A stretch of 64,000 bases of DNA from Prionace glauca (GCA_037974335.1 CM075740.1:13475071-13539070), one strand, 5' to 3'; shown: positions 1-9,983, counted from the stretch's first letter. Translations and numbers: made by a program. The notes: generated from the sequence alone by a model not told the origin.

Positions 1-239
1 AGATCTGGAAGTACTTGGGAAGAGAGAAACACAATTTCTGTAGAAGGGTTATTCGCACTGTTGTGTTCGACGAAACAGTGTTCAGTCTCTAGTAAATTAA
101 ACTTAAATCCGATCCGTGCGTTTATGATGCATTTCAAACGCTTCGAAGACAGGTGCACGCCCAGCCTCAAACAAGGGAGCAGGAACTAACACTGTAAACC
201 ATGCCGGACACCAAAGACTGGCGACTAATTGCCGGATGA

Positions 240-470
240 GTATTGCAGAGCCGTGGAACAAGCAATGATACTAAATCCCATCATGGTGTCTAGCAATAAA
301 TCTTGAACAAAATCAGCTATTATCATGTTAACCATGAAACCACTGAATTGCTGAAGAAAAACATTCGCTTCATTAACATCATTCCCGGCAGGAAATCTGG
401 CATCCTTCCTCAGTACATATGTGACTCCATCGCGAAAAAGATGAAGTCTGAGGACATGTACCAACTAAGT
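240..470 (+). mobile_element. Decayed SINE-like repeat, unit 1
   Basis: The stretch resembles a tRNA-derived repeat I remember as common in shark DNA: a tRNA-like beginning (near GAGCCGTGGAACAAGC), then CATGAAACCACTG, GGCAGGAAATCTGGCATCC and ATGTGACTCCATCGCG in that order. It is heavily mutated, and the family name is not certain. Confidence 0.5.
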
Positions 471-1009
471 TAAGAACACCTTCTTTCCTGCTGCCCTCGG
501 ACTTTTGAATGGACCTAACTCGCATTAAGTTGATGTTTCTCCACACCCGAGATGTGACTGTTACACTACATTCTACACTCTCTCCTTTCCTTCATTATGA
601 ACGGTATGCTTTGTCGGTAAAACGTGTAAGAAAGAATACTTGTCACTGTATACTATTATATAAAACAGTGAGAAATCAAATCAAATCAAAAACATTTGTG
701 CTATTAGGAAACATGTGCACAATACATGACCAGCTATATTGGTTAGCAGTGGTATTGATGATGAACCTCCTGACCAGATTGGTTTACGTGTTACAGAAAA
801 GCCCGTTCACCTGAACTCGTTCCAAAAGCAGCAGTGAAGGAAGGCCAAAGCGGCATTGGCGCAAGATTTGGTTTCATTTACGGAGGTATTTACAGATGAG
901 AGGCCAGGAGTGATGGAGTTTGGGGGAAGAAGAGGCGAATATCAGAGCGTATGTAAAACGTAACAGAAAGCAAGAACATACCTGGTACCATACTGAAAAC
1001 ATACCATTA
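471..1009. other. Unassigned unit sequence (also 22471-22994, 41291-41839, 57533-58079)
   Basis: No gene or known repeat recognised. It holds a short AAATC run near 672 and a 101-codon open frame (509-814) that is intact in all four units but resembles nothing I know. Confidence 0.5.
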
Positions 1010-1800
1010 TTTATATATATTGTAAAGAGTTGAGGCCACAGCACTGATCACTGTAGCACATCACTCCCGAGATCGTGCGAATCACAAAATTGTCCCTTTT
1101 TCCTACTTTCTACTTCCTGTTCGCTCGCAAATTTTCTGCCCATGCTCCCACACGATAAACTCTCATTTTCCGCAATAGTCTTTGTTGTGACATCTTATCA
1201 AATCCTTACTGGAAAACACAATATATCCACCTGCTCCCCTTTATCCACAGCACGTCACTTCTTCAAATCACTCCAGTAAATTGATTGAACATGACTTCCC
1301 TTTGACAAAACTGTGTTGGCTTTATCTGATTATCGTGTTTTACTTATGTGCCCTGCTATCAAATCTTAATAACCGCTGCAAACAATTTCCTTATATGTCA
1401 CATGATCAGCTAACTGGTGTTGTTTAGCTAACATATGTTGTTTCCTGCTATAGGACGTTTTTTCCGATTGCATTAAGGTACTACCGTCGCTTTTCCCAAT
1501 ATAACGAACACTTCCCAGAATCTGGGGATTTTTGGAAGATTACAACCAGCCTATCAATCGTCTCATTTGTCACTTCTTTTAAGACCTTCGGTGAAAGCCA
1601 TCAGGATCTGAGGACTTAGCAACCGACATCTTCAACAACGTTCTTAATGTCATTCTAATTTCCTGCTCTACAGCTACTTCGACGGTACAACTTGTATCCT
1701 CTACAATGAAGACTAAAGCAAAATGCCTATTCTCTTCATCTGCAGTCTTTCTGTTCGCCACAGATTCCCCAGACTCAATTTCTATGGAACTGCCGCCCAC
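1010..1800 (-). mobile_element. Decayed CR1-like LINE, reverse-transcriptase part, unit 1
   Basis: Read on the minus strand this is an old LINE ORF2 around the RT core, recognisable from the order of conserved stretches rather than an open frame. On the plus strand GAGGCCACAGCACTGATCAC matches the GPQLF region, TGACTTCCCTTTGACAAAAC matches the loop before it, and TTTTAAGACCTTCGGTG with CATCAGGATC matches the PGPDG region. It is broken in many places and older than the site A-D insertions. Confidence 0.65.
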
Positions 1801-2719
1801 TTTTTGAAGTTTCTTTTATCGTTTAAGTTTACAGTTTGAAACTAATGTGTTAGTGGCACGAGTAGGCGTACATTAACACCGCAATAAAATTATTGTCAAA
1901 TCCCCAAGTCGCTACACGCTGGCATATGTTTGGGTACAATAAGGGAGAATTCGCAATGGTAAGCACTGTGCCAAAGTGCCAAAGGCAAGAAGTAACTAAA
2001 GCCCCCCAGAATATTCGGGAAACAAATCAGCTGGCCTGGAAGCACCTGTGGAGACAGATACAAAGTGAAAATTGCGTCTCCAAAGGTGCCAGATGAAAAT
2101 ATGAGCAATGTGTATTGTTGATCTGAATTTTACTGGAAGAGCACAGGAAACTGAGCCAATTCTAACTTCAGGATGGAGGTCGGATGGATTAATGAAACCG
2201 ATGCCTGCATGAAATGCTAATCGAGCTCTGGAGCGCGATTACTTGGATATCTCTTTCAATAATTGTAGTGTGGATAGGATGAGGCACTTGACTGATTCTC
2301 AATAGGTCACTTAAGAGCCTCAATAGCCTCAAAGGGGCCCTCGCCGCGCAACGAATTTATTCTTCCCAGTAGTTGGAGGAGATTTCTGATCATCACAAGA
2401 GAAATGTTCAGTGAGGCGATGGTGAGATAGAGCTACGTGCGTTCAGAGTGCATAAAAAGCCTGATGTGCTTTCAGATGATGCCGATAAGGGGGAACATGT
2501 GGATGGGAAAAAGAATGTGGCCAGGGACATATTGTTGAGTTGCTTGCATGGGAGCAGGAAGTGAAGCCATTGCAGACAAATCTGTGGATATTATCTGACA
2601 AATAATAATGGAACCAGATCATGAGAATAGATCCAAGCAACTGATTAAAGATGGAGAATTGTTGGATCGTGTGTGGAATCGTGTCAAAGACCGACGCCAA
2701 TGCAAAAAGAACAAGCAGT
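1801..2719. other. Unassigned unit sequence (also 23801-24717, 42626-43533, 58871-59774)
   Basis: No gene or known repeat recognised; only short frames on both strands. Small differences (GGAGGTCGGATGG in units 1 and 3, GATGATCTGATAG in units 2 and 4) are useful for sorting the units. Confidence 0.5.
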
Positions 2720-3030
2720 AGGGCGTCACGGTTGTTAGGACTTCTGCCTCACAGCGCCAAAAACCCGGTTTCGATGCCCGGCTTGGGTCACAGTCTGCAC
2801 GTTCTTCCCGTATCTGTGTGGGCTCTCCGCTGCCTCCCATAGTCCGAAAGATGGGTTGATTAGGTGCTTTGGCGATGCTAAATTCTCTCTCATTGTACCC
2901 GTCCAGGTGCCGGGGTGTGGCGACTCGGAAATGCTCACAGTAACTTCATTACAGTAATTGCAGTTTGGATTACAACCGATAGCTGTAAGTCTACTTGTGA
3001 CAATAATAAGGAAACTGCAAAAAAAACCTT
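2720..3030 (+). mobile_element. tRNA-derived SINE, unit 1
   Basis: Begins GGGCGTCACGGTTGTTAG, has CTTCTGCCTCACAGCGCC, then a B-box-like GGTTTCGATGCC, then the body (TCTGCACGTTCTTCCCGT, AGTCCGAAAGATGGGTTG, GTGCCGGGGTGTGGCGACT) and ends CTACTTGTGACAATAATAAGG before an A-rich tail. This order matches a tRNA-headed SINE family frequent in shark and other fish genomes. It keeps a 10-bp stretch (TCTCTCATTG) missing in units 2 and 4. Confidence 0.8.
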
Positions 3031-3584
3031 TAAAACTGAGAAAAACAGTCAGTTTGCTATCGGTGCAGTTTAATAGAATGTAACTTTGATAAGGGGCATA
3101 TCAGTATTGTGCCAGAAGCAGAAACGCGATTGTGGGGATTCAATGCTGGAATTGTTGGAACAAGATTATGGATTTGGGGTTGGTAATATCTTCAAGTAGT
3201 TCAGAGAGGAAATGTTAACTGAAAATTTGTAGTAGCTCACAAGCAAAGAGGACCAAGGCTGGTTTCAAGGAGAAGTTTTATTGTAATCGGTTTGAAAGTA
3301 AGAACAGTATCTGAGGAGAGATAGCAGTTAGTGACATCAACGAAAGTGGGGACAAAAAAGCAACAAAGTTCGATGGTCAGTAATTTAGTGGAAACATGGT
3401 CAACATGGGTCTAATGTATAAAATGAGTTATGACCGAAATGAGGGGATATATGAGAAAAACATCGGAGTCAACTATGATGCATGTGAAGCAGTGTTTCTT
3501 CATTTCATTCCGAAATAACTTCCCTCGATCAAAAGTGTATTCCCTATTTTTTCAGGATTGTATTATTGGAGCAAAAATAAAATA
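3031..3584. other. Unassigned unit sequence holding empty site A in unit 1 (also 25019-25278 and 26199-26444, 60071-60335 and 61256-61539)
   Basis: No gene seen. It contains the pre-insertion site A at about 3291-3310. Unit 2 has lost about 50 bp near 26262 that units 1 and 4 keep. The homologous part of unit 3 is deleted. Confidence 0.55.
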
Positions 3585-4170
3585 AAATTGCCTCATAGGA
3601 ACAGTCCTTCGGCCCTCCAAGCCTGCACCGACCATGCTACTCGACTTATCTAAAACCCCCTACCCTCCTGGGACATTATCCCTCTAATCCCGTTCTATCC
3701 ATGTGTTTGACAAGACGCTTCGTAAAAGTTACTATTGTATCTGCTTCCCCTACCTCCCGGAACAACGAGTTCCAGGCACCTGTCACCCTCTGTGTGAAAA
3801 TTCTGCCTCGTACATTTCCTTTAAACATTGCCGGTCGAATCTTAAACATGTGTCCTCTAGTAATTGACTCTTCCACCCTGGGAAAAGGCATCTGATGATC
3901 CGCGCTGTCCACGCCCCTCGTACTCTTCTATCAGGTCATCCCTCAACCTCCGTCTTTCCACTGAGAACAAACCAAGTTTCGCAAAGCTGTCCTCATGCGC
4001 TCCATACCAGGCAACATCCTGGGAAATGTTTTCTACCCTCTCCAAAGACTCCATGTCGTTCTGGTAGTGTGGCGACGAGAATTGAACGCGATATTTCAAG
4101 TGTGGCCTAACTAAGGTTCCATAAATCCGCAACGTGACTTGCCCATTTTTAAACCCAATGCGGGTTAGTT
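3585..4170 (-). mobile_element. Old CR1-like LINE 3' end, unit 1
   Basis: Minus-strand remnant of a different, older CR1-like subfamily. In two frames it reads LVRPHLKYRVQFSSPHYQND, then GLFSVERRRLRDDLIEEYEG, then GRIFTQRVTGAWNSLF, the usual C-terminal order of a CR1-type ORF2, interrupted by frameshifts. The 3' end lies near 3585. The young full-length LINE is inserted at its 4170 edge. Confidence 0.75.
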
Positions 4171-4322
4171 ACATAAGAACATAAGAACATAAGAAATAGG
4201 AGCAGGAGTAGGCCATCTGGCCCTTCGAGCTTGCCCCGCCATTCAATAAGATCATGACTGATCTGTCGTGGCTCAGCTCCACCTTCCCGCCCTCTCCCCA
4301 TAACCCTTAATCCCTTCTCTTA

Positions 4323-7181
4323 TCAAAAACCCATCAACCATTTCTTAAAAATATTTAGAGAGGCAGCCTCCACCACTTCAACGGGCAGAGAATTCCAGAG
4401 ATTCACCACGCTTTGAGTGAAGAAGTTCCTCCTCAACACTGTTCTAAACCGCCTCCCCTTTACCTTGAGGCTGTGCCCCCTAGTCCTACTGTCTTTTTTG
4501 AGCGGGAAGAGTCTCTCCACCTCTATCCTATCCATCCCATTCATCATCTTATATGTCTCAATGAGATCTCCCCTCATTCTTCTAAATTCTAACGAGTACA
4601 AGCCTAGTTTATTCAGCCTCTCCTCATAGCTCAATCCCCTAAACTCCGGTATCAGCCTAGTAAACCTCCTCTGCACTCCCTCCAGGGCCAAAATATCCTT
4701 GCGCAGGTGCGGCGCCCAAAACTGCACACAGTACTCCAGCTGCGGCCTCACCAATGCCCTATACAGCTGCAGCAAGACCTCCCTACTTTTATATTCAATC
4801 CCCCTCGCTATGAAGGCCAGCATCCCATTCGCCTTCCTGACCACCTGCTGCACCTGCAAGCTGGGTTTTTGCGACTCATGCACAAGGACCCCGAGGTCCC
4901 TCTGCACCGTCGCCTGCTGCAGTTTTTCGCCATGTAAGTAATAGTCCTTCCTACCATTCCTCCTACCAAAGTGGACCACCTCACACTTGCCAACATTAAA
5001 TTCCATTAGCCATTTCCTGGCCCATGCGCCCAGCCTATCTAGATCCTTCTGCAGACTCTCCACACCCTCCTCACAATTTGCCTTTCCCCCAATCTTGGTG
5101 TCATCAGCAAATTTCGACACCCTGCACTCGGTTCCCTCCACCAGATCATCTATATAAATGGTAAATAGCTGAGGCCCCAGCACCGACCCCTGGGGCACCC
5201 CACTAGTCACCAACCGCCAATCCGAATAGCATCCATTGACCCCCACTCTCTGCCTCCTATTTGACCACCAATCCTCTATCCACGCTAACACCCTACCCCC
5301 AACTCCATGTCCCCTGACCTTCTGCAATAACCTCTTGTGAGGTACCTTGTCAAACGCCTTCTGAAAATCCAGAAAGACCACATCCACCGGCTCTCCTCTA
5401 TCCACTGCCCTAGACACATCCTCATAGAACTCCAGTAAATTTGTCAGACACGACTTCCCTTTAATGAAACCGTGTTGCGTCCGCCCTATCAAGCAATTCC
5501 CCTCAATATGCCTCGCTATTTCCTCCTTAATGACGGATTCTAACATTTTACCTATCACAGACGTTAAACTAACCGGCCTATAATTCCCCGCCTTTTGCCT
5601 GGCACCCTTCTTAAACAACGGCGTAATATTAGTCGTTTTCCAATCTTCCGGCACTTCCCCGGAATCCAGCGACGTCTGGAAAATAACCACCAAGGCATCC
5701 ACTATCACCTCCGCCATTTCTTTCAGGACCCTCGGATGCATTCCATCCGGTCCTGGGGACTTGTCCACAATCAGCCCCTCCAGTCTGTCGAGCACCACCT
5801 CTCTAGTAACAGTAATGTCATTAAGACCCTCCATTCCTACCACCTTTCCATCGCTAACACCCGGCAAATTATTCACGTCCTCCTCCGTGAAGACAGAAAC
5901 AAAAAAGTTATTCAAGAGCTTAGCCATATCCCCATCCCCTACCACTAGCTCCCCTTTCTCATCCTCTAAAGGACCAACGTTCACCCTAGCCAGCCTCTTC
6001 CTTTTTATATATTTATAAAAACTCTTGCTATCCTTTTTTATATTAAGTGCTAGCCCAGCCTCATAGCTTCTCCTACCCTCGTTTATCAATTTCTTTGTCA
6101 ATCTTTGTTGACATTTAAACCTTTCCCAATCCTCTTCTCGCCCACTGCTCTTAGCTACTCTAAACTCCTCCGCTTTTAATTTAACACTTTCCTTCACCTC
6201 CTTCGTTATCCACGGCTTATTACCTCTCCTCCTACTGTCCTTTTTAACCATCGGAATAAATTTCTGCTGAGCACCAAGAAAGATCTCCTTAAAGATCCTC
6301 CACTGCTCCTCAGCAGACCTACCTTCCAACGCATTCCCCCAGTCCACATTCGCCAATTCTTCTCTCATCCTACCATACTCCCCTCTATTCAAACAAAGGA
6401 CGTGTGTCCGGGAACCCACTTTCTCCTCCTCCATCTGCACCAGAAACTCCACCATACAATGATCACTCTCTCCAAGAGGATCCTTCACCGCAAGGTCCCT
6501 AATTCTACCCGCCTCATTACATAGCACCAGATCCAAGATGGCTCGCTCCCTCGTCGGCTCCAACACACGCTGTTCAAGGAAATTATCCCTGCAGCATTCC
6601 AAGAACTCCTCCTCGAGCCCACCTCGTCCAACATGGGTCGACCAATCAATATGCAGATTGAAATCTCCCATAACCACTGCCGTCCCATTCCTGCACGCCG
6701 CGCTTATTTGCGCGTTAACAGCCCGCCCCACCTCCAGATCATTATTCGGGGGCCTATAGACGACACCCACTAGCGTCTTCCTCCCTTTTCTGTTCCTAAT
6801 CTCCACACAGAACGATTCCACTTTCTGCTCCTTGGCTCCGATATCATCCCTTGCTACCACCTTGATACTATCCTTAATCAGCAGAGCTACGCCACCCCCT
6901 CTTTCCTCCTGCCTATCCTTCCTAAACACTTGATAGCCCTGTACATTCATCTCCCAGTCCCTGTCACCTTGCAGCCACGTCTCTGTAATGGCCACCAGAT
7001 CGTATCCATCTGTGTCGATCTGCGCCATCAGCTCATCCACTTTATTCCGAATGCTTCGTGTATTCAGATAAAGCGCTTTCATCCCAGCCTTTACCTGGAC
7101 CCTATTTGCCGTAACGCCACCAATTGGGACATCCTTGGCCTCTTCCCTTACCTGTACCCTATCCTGAACTTTAGACCTCAT
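4323..7181 (-). CDS. LINE ORF2 protein (endonuclease and reverse transcriptase)
   Basis: Second ORF, 952 residues; its ATG is 35 nt past the ORF1 stop, after a run of nine G. The APE-type endonuclease is in the N-terminal quarter: LNTRSIRNK (39-47), ITETW with Glu 67, RGGGVAL, VYRPPN, MGDFNLHIDW (Asp 173, Asn 175) and GESDH (Ser 239, Asp 240, His 241). The reverse transcriptase follows: NYRPVSLTSVIGKMLE (533-548), FLDFQKAFDKVPHKRLL with Asp 605, GVPQGSVLGP (661-670), and FADD (691-694). All expected catalytic residues are present. Compared with the fragments at sites A-C, one base is missing near the end, so the last about 20 residues (normally ending near GERAGRWS) are replaced by WLMGF. Whether that loss matters is unknown. 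Confidence 0.92.
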   Translation of the reverse strand: MRSKVQDRVQVREEAKDVPIGGVTANRVQVKAGMKALYLNTRSIRNKVDELMAQIDTDGYDLVAITETWLQGDRDWEMNVQGYQVFRKDRQEERGGGVALLIKDSIKVVARDDIGAKEQKVESFCVEIRNRKGRKTLVGVVYRPPNNDLEVGRAVNAQISAACRNGTAVVMGDFNLHIDWSTHVGRGGLEEEFLECCRDNFLEQRVLEPTRERAILDLVLCNEAGRIRDLAVKDPLGESDHCMVEFLVQMEEEKVGSRTHVLCLNRGEYGRMREELANVDWGNALEGRSAEEQWRIFKEIFLGAQQKFIPMVKKDSRRRGNKPWITKEVKESVKLKAEEFRVAKSSGREEDWERFKCQQRLTKKLINEGRRSYEAGLALNIKKDSKSFYKYIKRKRLARVNVGPLEDEKGELVVGDGDMAKLLNNFFVSVFTEEDVNNLPGVSDGKVVGMEGLNDITVTREVVLDRLEGLIVDKSPGPDGMHPRVLKEMAEVIVDALVVIFQTSLDSGEVPEDWKTTNITPLFKKGARQKAGNYRPVSLTSVIGKMLESVIKEEIARHIEGNCLIGRTQHGFIKGKSCLTNLLEFYEDVSRAVDRGEPVDVVFLDFQKAFDKVPHKRLLQKVRGHGVGGRVLAWIEDWWSNRRQRVGVNGCYSDWRLVTSGVPQGSVLGPQLFTIYIDDLVEGTECRVSKFADDTKIGGKANCEEGVESLQKDLDRLGAWARKWLMEFNVGKCEVVHFGRRNGRKDYYLHGEKLQQATVQRDLGVLVHESQKPSLQVQQVVRKANGMLAFIARGIEYKSREVLLQLYRALVRPQLEYCVQFWAPHLRKDILALEGVQRRFTRLIPEFRGLSYEERLNKLGLYSLEFRRMRGDLIETYKMMNGMDRIEVERLFPLKKDSRTRGHSLKVKGRRFRTVLRRNFFTQSVVNLWNSLPVEVVEAASLNIFKKWLMGF

Positions 7182-7215
7182 AGCGTCACCTACCCTCGCA
7201 CCCTCCCCCCCCCAA

Positions 7216-8115
7216 TTAGTTTAAAGCCCTGTCTACAGTCCTCTTTACTCGATACGCCAGCACTCTGGTCCCAGCATGATTCAGACCAACCCCATCCTGC
7301 CCGAACAGGTCCCACCTACCCCAATACTGGTGCCAATGCCACATAAATTCGAACCCATTCCTCCCACACCAATCCCTGAGCCACCCATTTACTTCCTTTA
7401 TCCTATCAACCCTACGCCCGTCTGCCCTCGGTTCAGGCAGTAGCCCAGAGATAACCACCTTGTCGGTTCTACTTTTTAATTCCATTCCCAGCTTTTCATA
7501 CTCCCTTCCCAGATCCTCAGTCCGCATTTTGCCTGCGTCGCCGGCACCCACATGTACTACAACGACCGGGTTCTCACCCTCCCACTCCAGATTCCTCTGC
7601 AGCCCAGCTGCGACATCCTGTACCCGAGCACCAGGCAGACAACACACCCTTCTGTGCACTTTGTCATTGTGACAAAGGACAGTGTCAATACCCTTCACCC
7701 CACTATCCCCAATCACTACTACGTTCCTTTTCCCCTTCTCTTTGCCTATGTCCTGCTGCATCACTGTTCCGTGTGCAGTTTGCTCACCAACCTCTCCTGC
7801 CTCGTCCTCTTCCAGACTGGAAGCAAGAACCTCAAACCTGTTATGCAGGTTAAGAGGCTGAGGCCTCCGCTCCTCACCTCCCTTCCTCCTCCCAGCAGCC
7901 CCCTTTTGTCCCTGACCCTTATATTTAGCCAGTCTAGGGGCACCCTCTCTCCCCCTGATGAGCCTCAGTGTCTGTAGTTCAGAGGCCAGCTCATCCACCT
8001 TGAGCTGGAGCTCCTCCAGCAACCTGCACTTACTGCAGACATGGTCACCGGGAAGGACCCTGAGGTCCACCAGTTCCCACATCATACAGAAACCACACAT
8101 CACATGCCCCTCCAT
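7216..8115 (-). CDS. LINE ORF1 protein (zinc-finger/coiled-coil/esterase-like)
   Basis: First ORF of the CR1-like LINE, 299 residues. An N-terminal CGFC...CSKC pattern (Cys 7, 10, 27, 30) looks like a small zinc-binding finger. A leucine-rich heptad stretch (about 31-55) may form a coiled coil. A basic linker follows, then an SGNH-esterase-like domain: VVIGDSGVKGID (Ser 138), VVVVHVGAGDAG (185-195) and DGVGLNHAGTRVLA (274-287). Esterase-type ORF1 proteins are known in the CR1 family and are thought to act in the element's ribonucleoprotein. Two esterase blocks look off-consensus: GAGD where GxND is usual, and no His at the third position after Asp 274, though His 280 is near. The frame is open throughout. 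Confidence 0.85.
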   Translation of the reverse strand: MEGHVMCGFCMMWELVDLRVLPGDHVCSKCRLLEELQLKVDELASELQTLRLIRGREGAPRLAKYKGQGQKGAAGRRKGGEERRPQPLNLHNRFEVLASSLEEDEAGEVGEQTAHGTVMQQDIGKEKGKRNVVVIGDSGVKGIDTVLCHNDKVHRRVCCLPGARVQDVAAGLQRNLEWEGENPVVVVHVGAGDAGKMRTEDLGREYEKLGMELKSRTDKVVISGLLPEPRADGRRVDRIKEVNGWLRDWCGRNGFEFMWHWHQYWGRWDLFGQDGVGLNHAGTRVLAYRVKRTVDRALN

Positions 8116-8550
8116 TATTCACTGTAATTTTTTATGGGAAAAATTTATTTCCTTGTTTCTTGCTGTAGGAGTTTTGAAAAAACTTTTTTTCCTTGTTTTT
8201 TTCAAACAAACTCACCTGGCCTTTTTTCCCTCCAGCCCTTTTTGATATTAAGCCCTATTAGCTCACTCTGCTTCCCACTCACTCCACTGCCCGCTCAGAC
8301 GCTGCCCGCTGTCTACACCAGGCCTCCTTTTAAACCTGGCGCTGATTTGAAGCTGGCTAGTCCACAACTCTGTTCTAAACACTCCCTCAGAATTCTTAAA
8401 GCAGTAAATACAATAAAATAAATGCTTTAAACAGTTCTACAAAGAACAAAGTGCTTTAAACTTATTTTAAACAGGTTTTTAACAGGTAAATTCTTAGCTT
8501 TCTCTCTGCTCCAGCAAACAGTGAAAGGCTTCACCGTGAGGCCCTGATAA

Positions 8551-8720
8551 TTCCATTGGCCATGCTTAAAATGGCCTCTTTGTGTCCTGGGATGGGTAGG
8601 TTAGAGAGATTAGTGGGTAAAATATGTAGGGATATAGGGGTGGGGCCTGGGTGGGATTGCGGTTGGTGCAGACTCGATGGGCGGAATGGCCTCTTTCTGT
8701 GCTGTAGGATTTCCGTGATG
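8551..8720 (+). mobile_element. SINE 3' portion, unit 1
   Basis: Reads CCATTGGCCATGCTTAAAAT, GATGGGTAGGTTAGAGAG, GGGCCTGGGTGGGATTG, GCAGACTCGATGGGCGGAAT and GGCCTCTTTCTGTGCTGTAG in order, a signature of a repeat ubiquitous in shark DNA. The full-length LINE lies directly at its left edge. Confidence 0.75.
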
Positions 8721-9977
8721 TGATAAATGATCCTCAGGAATATATATTGTCTTATTCAGCCAAGCTGAGAACAAATCCTTCTACTTTCTCCTGCCCACAG
8801 CAAATTCCCGACCTATACATTCCAATAAATTATTTATTCGTTCTGTCGCTGCCTCTCTTTTGTGCCTCACTGTTTCAGACTAGCTCACACTTGGAAATCT
8901 TTCTCTGTGTTACCGTATCACACCTTTTCCTAACATTAGAGCCGCCTATTACACCTCCGCATCCTCTCCTCAGCGAAAACAGCCCGACATATTCATTTCC
9001 CTGATAGGTACATAGTCCCAATTCTAGTAAAAATCTGGCAAATATTTTCTCCACTTTCTCATATCCTACAAGATCATTTTTGAAGTATGTAGACCATAGA
9101 TGAGTACAATTCTATAAAAGTCTAATAAATCCCCGAATGTTTTATTTTGCTCTTCTGTAAGTGCACCAGTACCCTTTTTTGCACTTTTTACCAACTGCGC
9201 AACTTCTTGCTACTTTTAACAATTTATGTCTTGCAAGCCCAAATCTAACTGAAGAAATAAAACAACGATGTATGAAACGGGTGTCCTATCGACTTTGTTA
9301 TTCATGTGAATAGGAATTATATAAAAAAAACAGACTTGGTCCTGAACTGGTTTGAGTCACTGAAAATGCATTTGGGTGACTTGTTAGTAAAGCGCCTGCT
9401 TCAGTACAATCATTATAGGCCAATTAAAATAATCGGTGAGCTTACTAAAAAATGACCGGCAGTACCAGAACTTGCAGTGCATCTGGTGTATTAAAAAAAG
9501 GACAGTGACAGAGTTTGCCCTGAATTTTTGGAACCAGGAGGTTAAGAACTGTCTGCCCTTTAATGTATTTTTGTAATCTGTATTCGCAGTTCTGCCCTTT
9601 CATCACAATCCCAGAATGTAACTCAGTCCATTAAAAAATATTGCAATATTATTTCAATTTAATGTCATCCATCGTCTCCTTGTTGCGCCTGGATGTCACT
9701 GACTTTAAATAAAATGTGCAGAATATCACAATGATATAATCTCACTATTTCATTCCTTTTAGAATGTTGCCATTGATGGTTTTTCAGGGGAAGAGAGATA
9801 TTAACAGAACATTAGTCGCGATAACGGTATAATGATTTTATTACACAGCGGTATCAATGTCATTACACTGAAGCTTTGATCCATTCAGAGTGAACACAGT
9901 TAAATTGAAATTAAGGGAATCAGCCGATCTGCTACAAACTGTGATGAACTGTTTGAAATGTTCCACTATTTGCCGAA
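8721..9977. other. 3' flank of light chain gene 1, unassigned (also 27206-28462, 44129-45382, 62306-63559)
   Basis: AT-rich downstream flank of the C exon. Short open frames exist (for example 8720-9004) but none resembles a known protein, and no repeat family is recognised. Confidence 0.5.
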
Positions 9978-9983
9978 TTTATT
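9978..9983 (-). terminator. Light chain gene 1 polyadenylation signal
   Basis: AATAAA on the coding strand, 54 nt past the TGA stop of the C exon, conserved at the same place in all four units. A second AATAAA on the coding strand lies about 140 bp further on, near 9837. Confidence 0.7.

Larger units (their letters stand above)
4171..8550 (-). mobile_element. Near full-length CR1-like LINE (site D), unit 1 only
   Basis: A 4380-bp non-LTR retrotransposon in reverse orientation: 5' region 8116-8550, ORF1 7216-8115, ORF2 4323-7181, short 3' region ending in repeats of the octamer TTCTTATG at 4171-4198. The edges are exact because units 2, 3 and 4 keep the empty site (GGGTTAGTTCCATTGG, around 27036, 43955 and 62133). 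At most two bases (TT) are duplicated, consistent with the CR1 clade, which makes very short or no target duplications. The octamer tail is also CR1-like. It landed between an older LINE 3' end (3585-4170) and a SINE (8551-8720), and it postdates the duplication that made the units. Confidence 0.93.

Noticed and set aside
225-464. 79-84 codon minus-strand frame conserved in units
   Set aside because: It lies over a decayed SINE-like repeat and is carried by the unit duplication; unit 2 has a shifted start, and no family resemblance is seen.
2720-3030. Possible tRNA gene from tRNA-like boxes
   Set aside because: The stretch continues into a SINE body and A-rich tail, and the tRNA part is too diverged to fold properly.
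4417-6018. Plus-strand open frames across the full-length LINE (for example 4417-4629 and 5595-5948)
   Set aside because: Antisense shadows of ORF2; the same ones appear over each LINE fragment.
7460-7977. Plus-strand frames of 70-141 codons over LINE ORF1
   Set aside because: Antisense shadows of ORF1 with no protein-like features.
8720-9004. 94-117 codon plus-strand frame downstream of each C exon
   Set aside because: Low-complexity, no known domain, start differs between units; probably chance.
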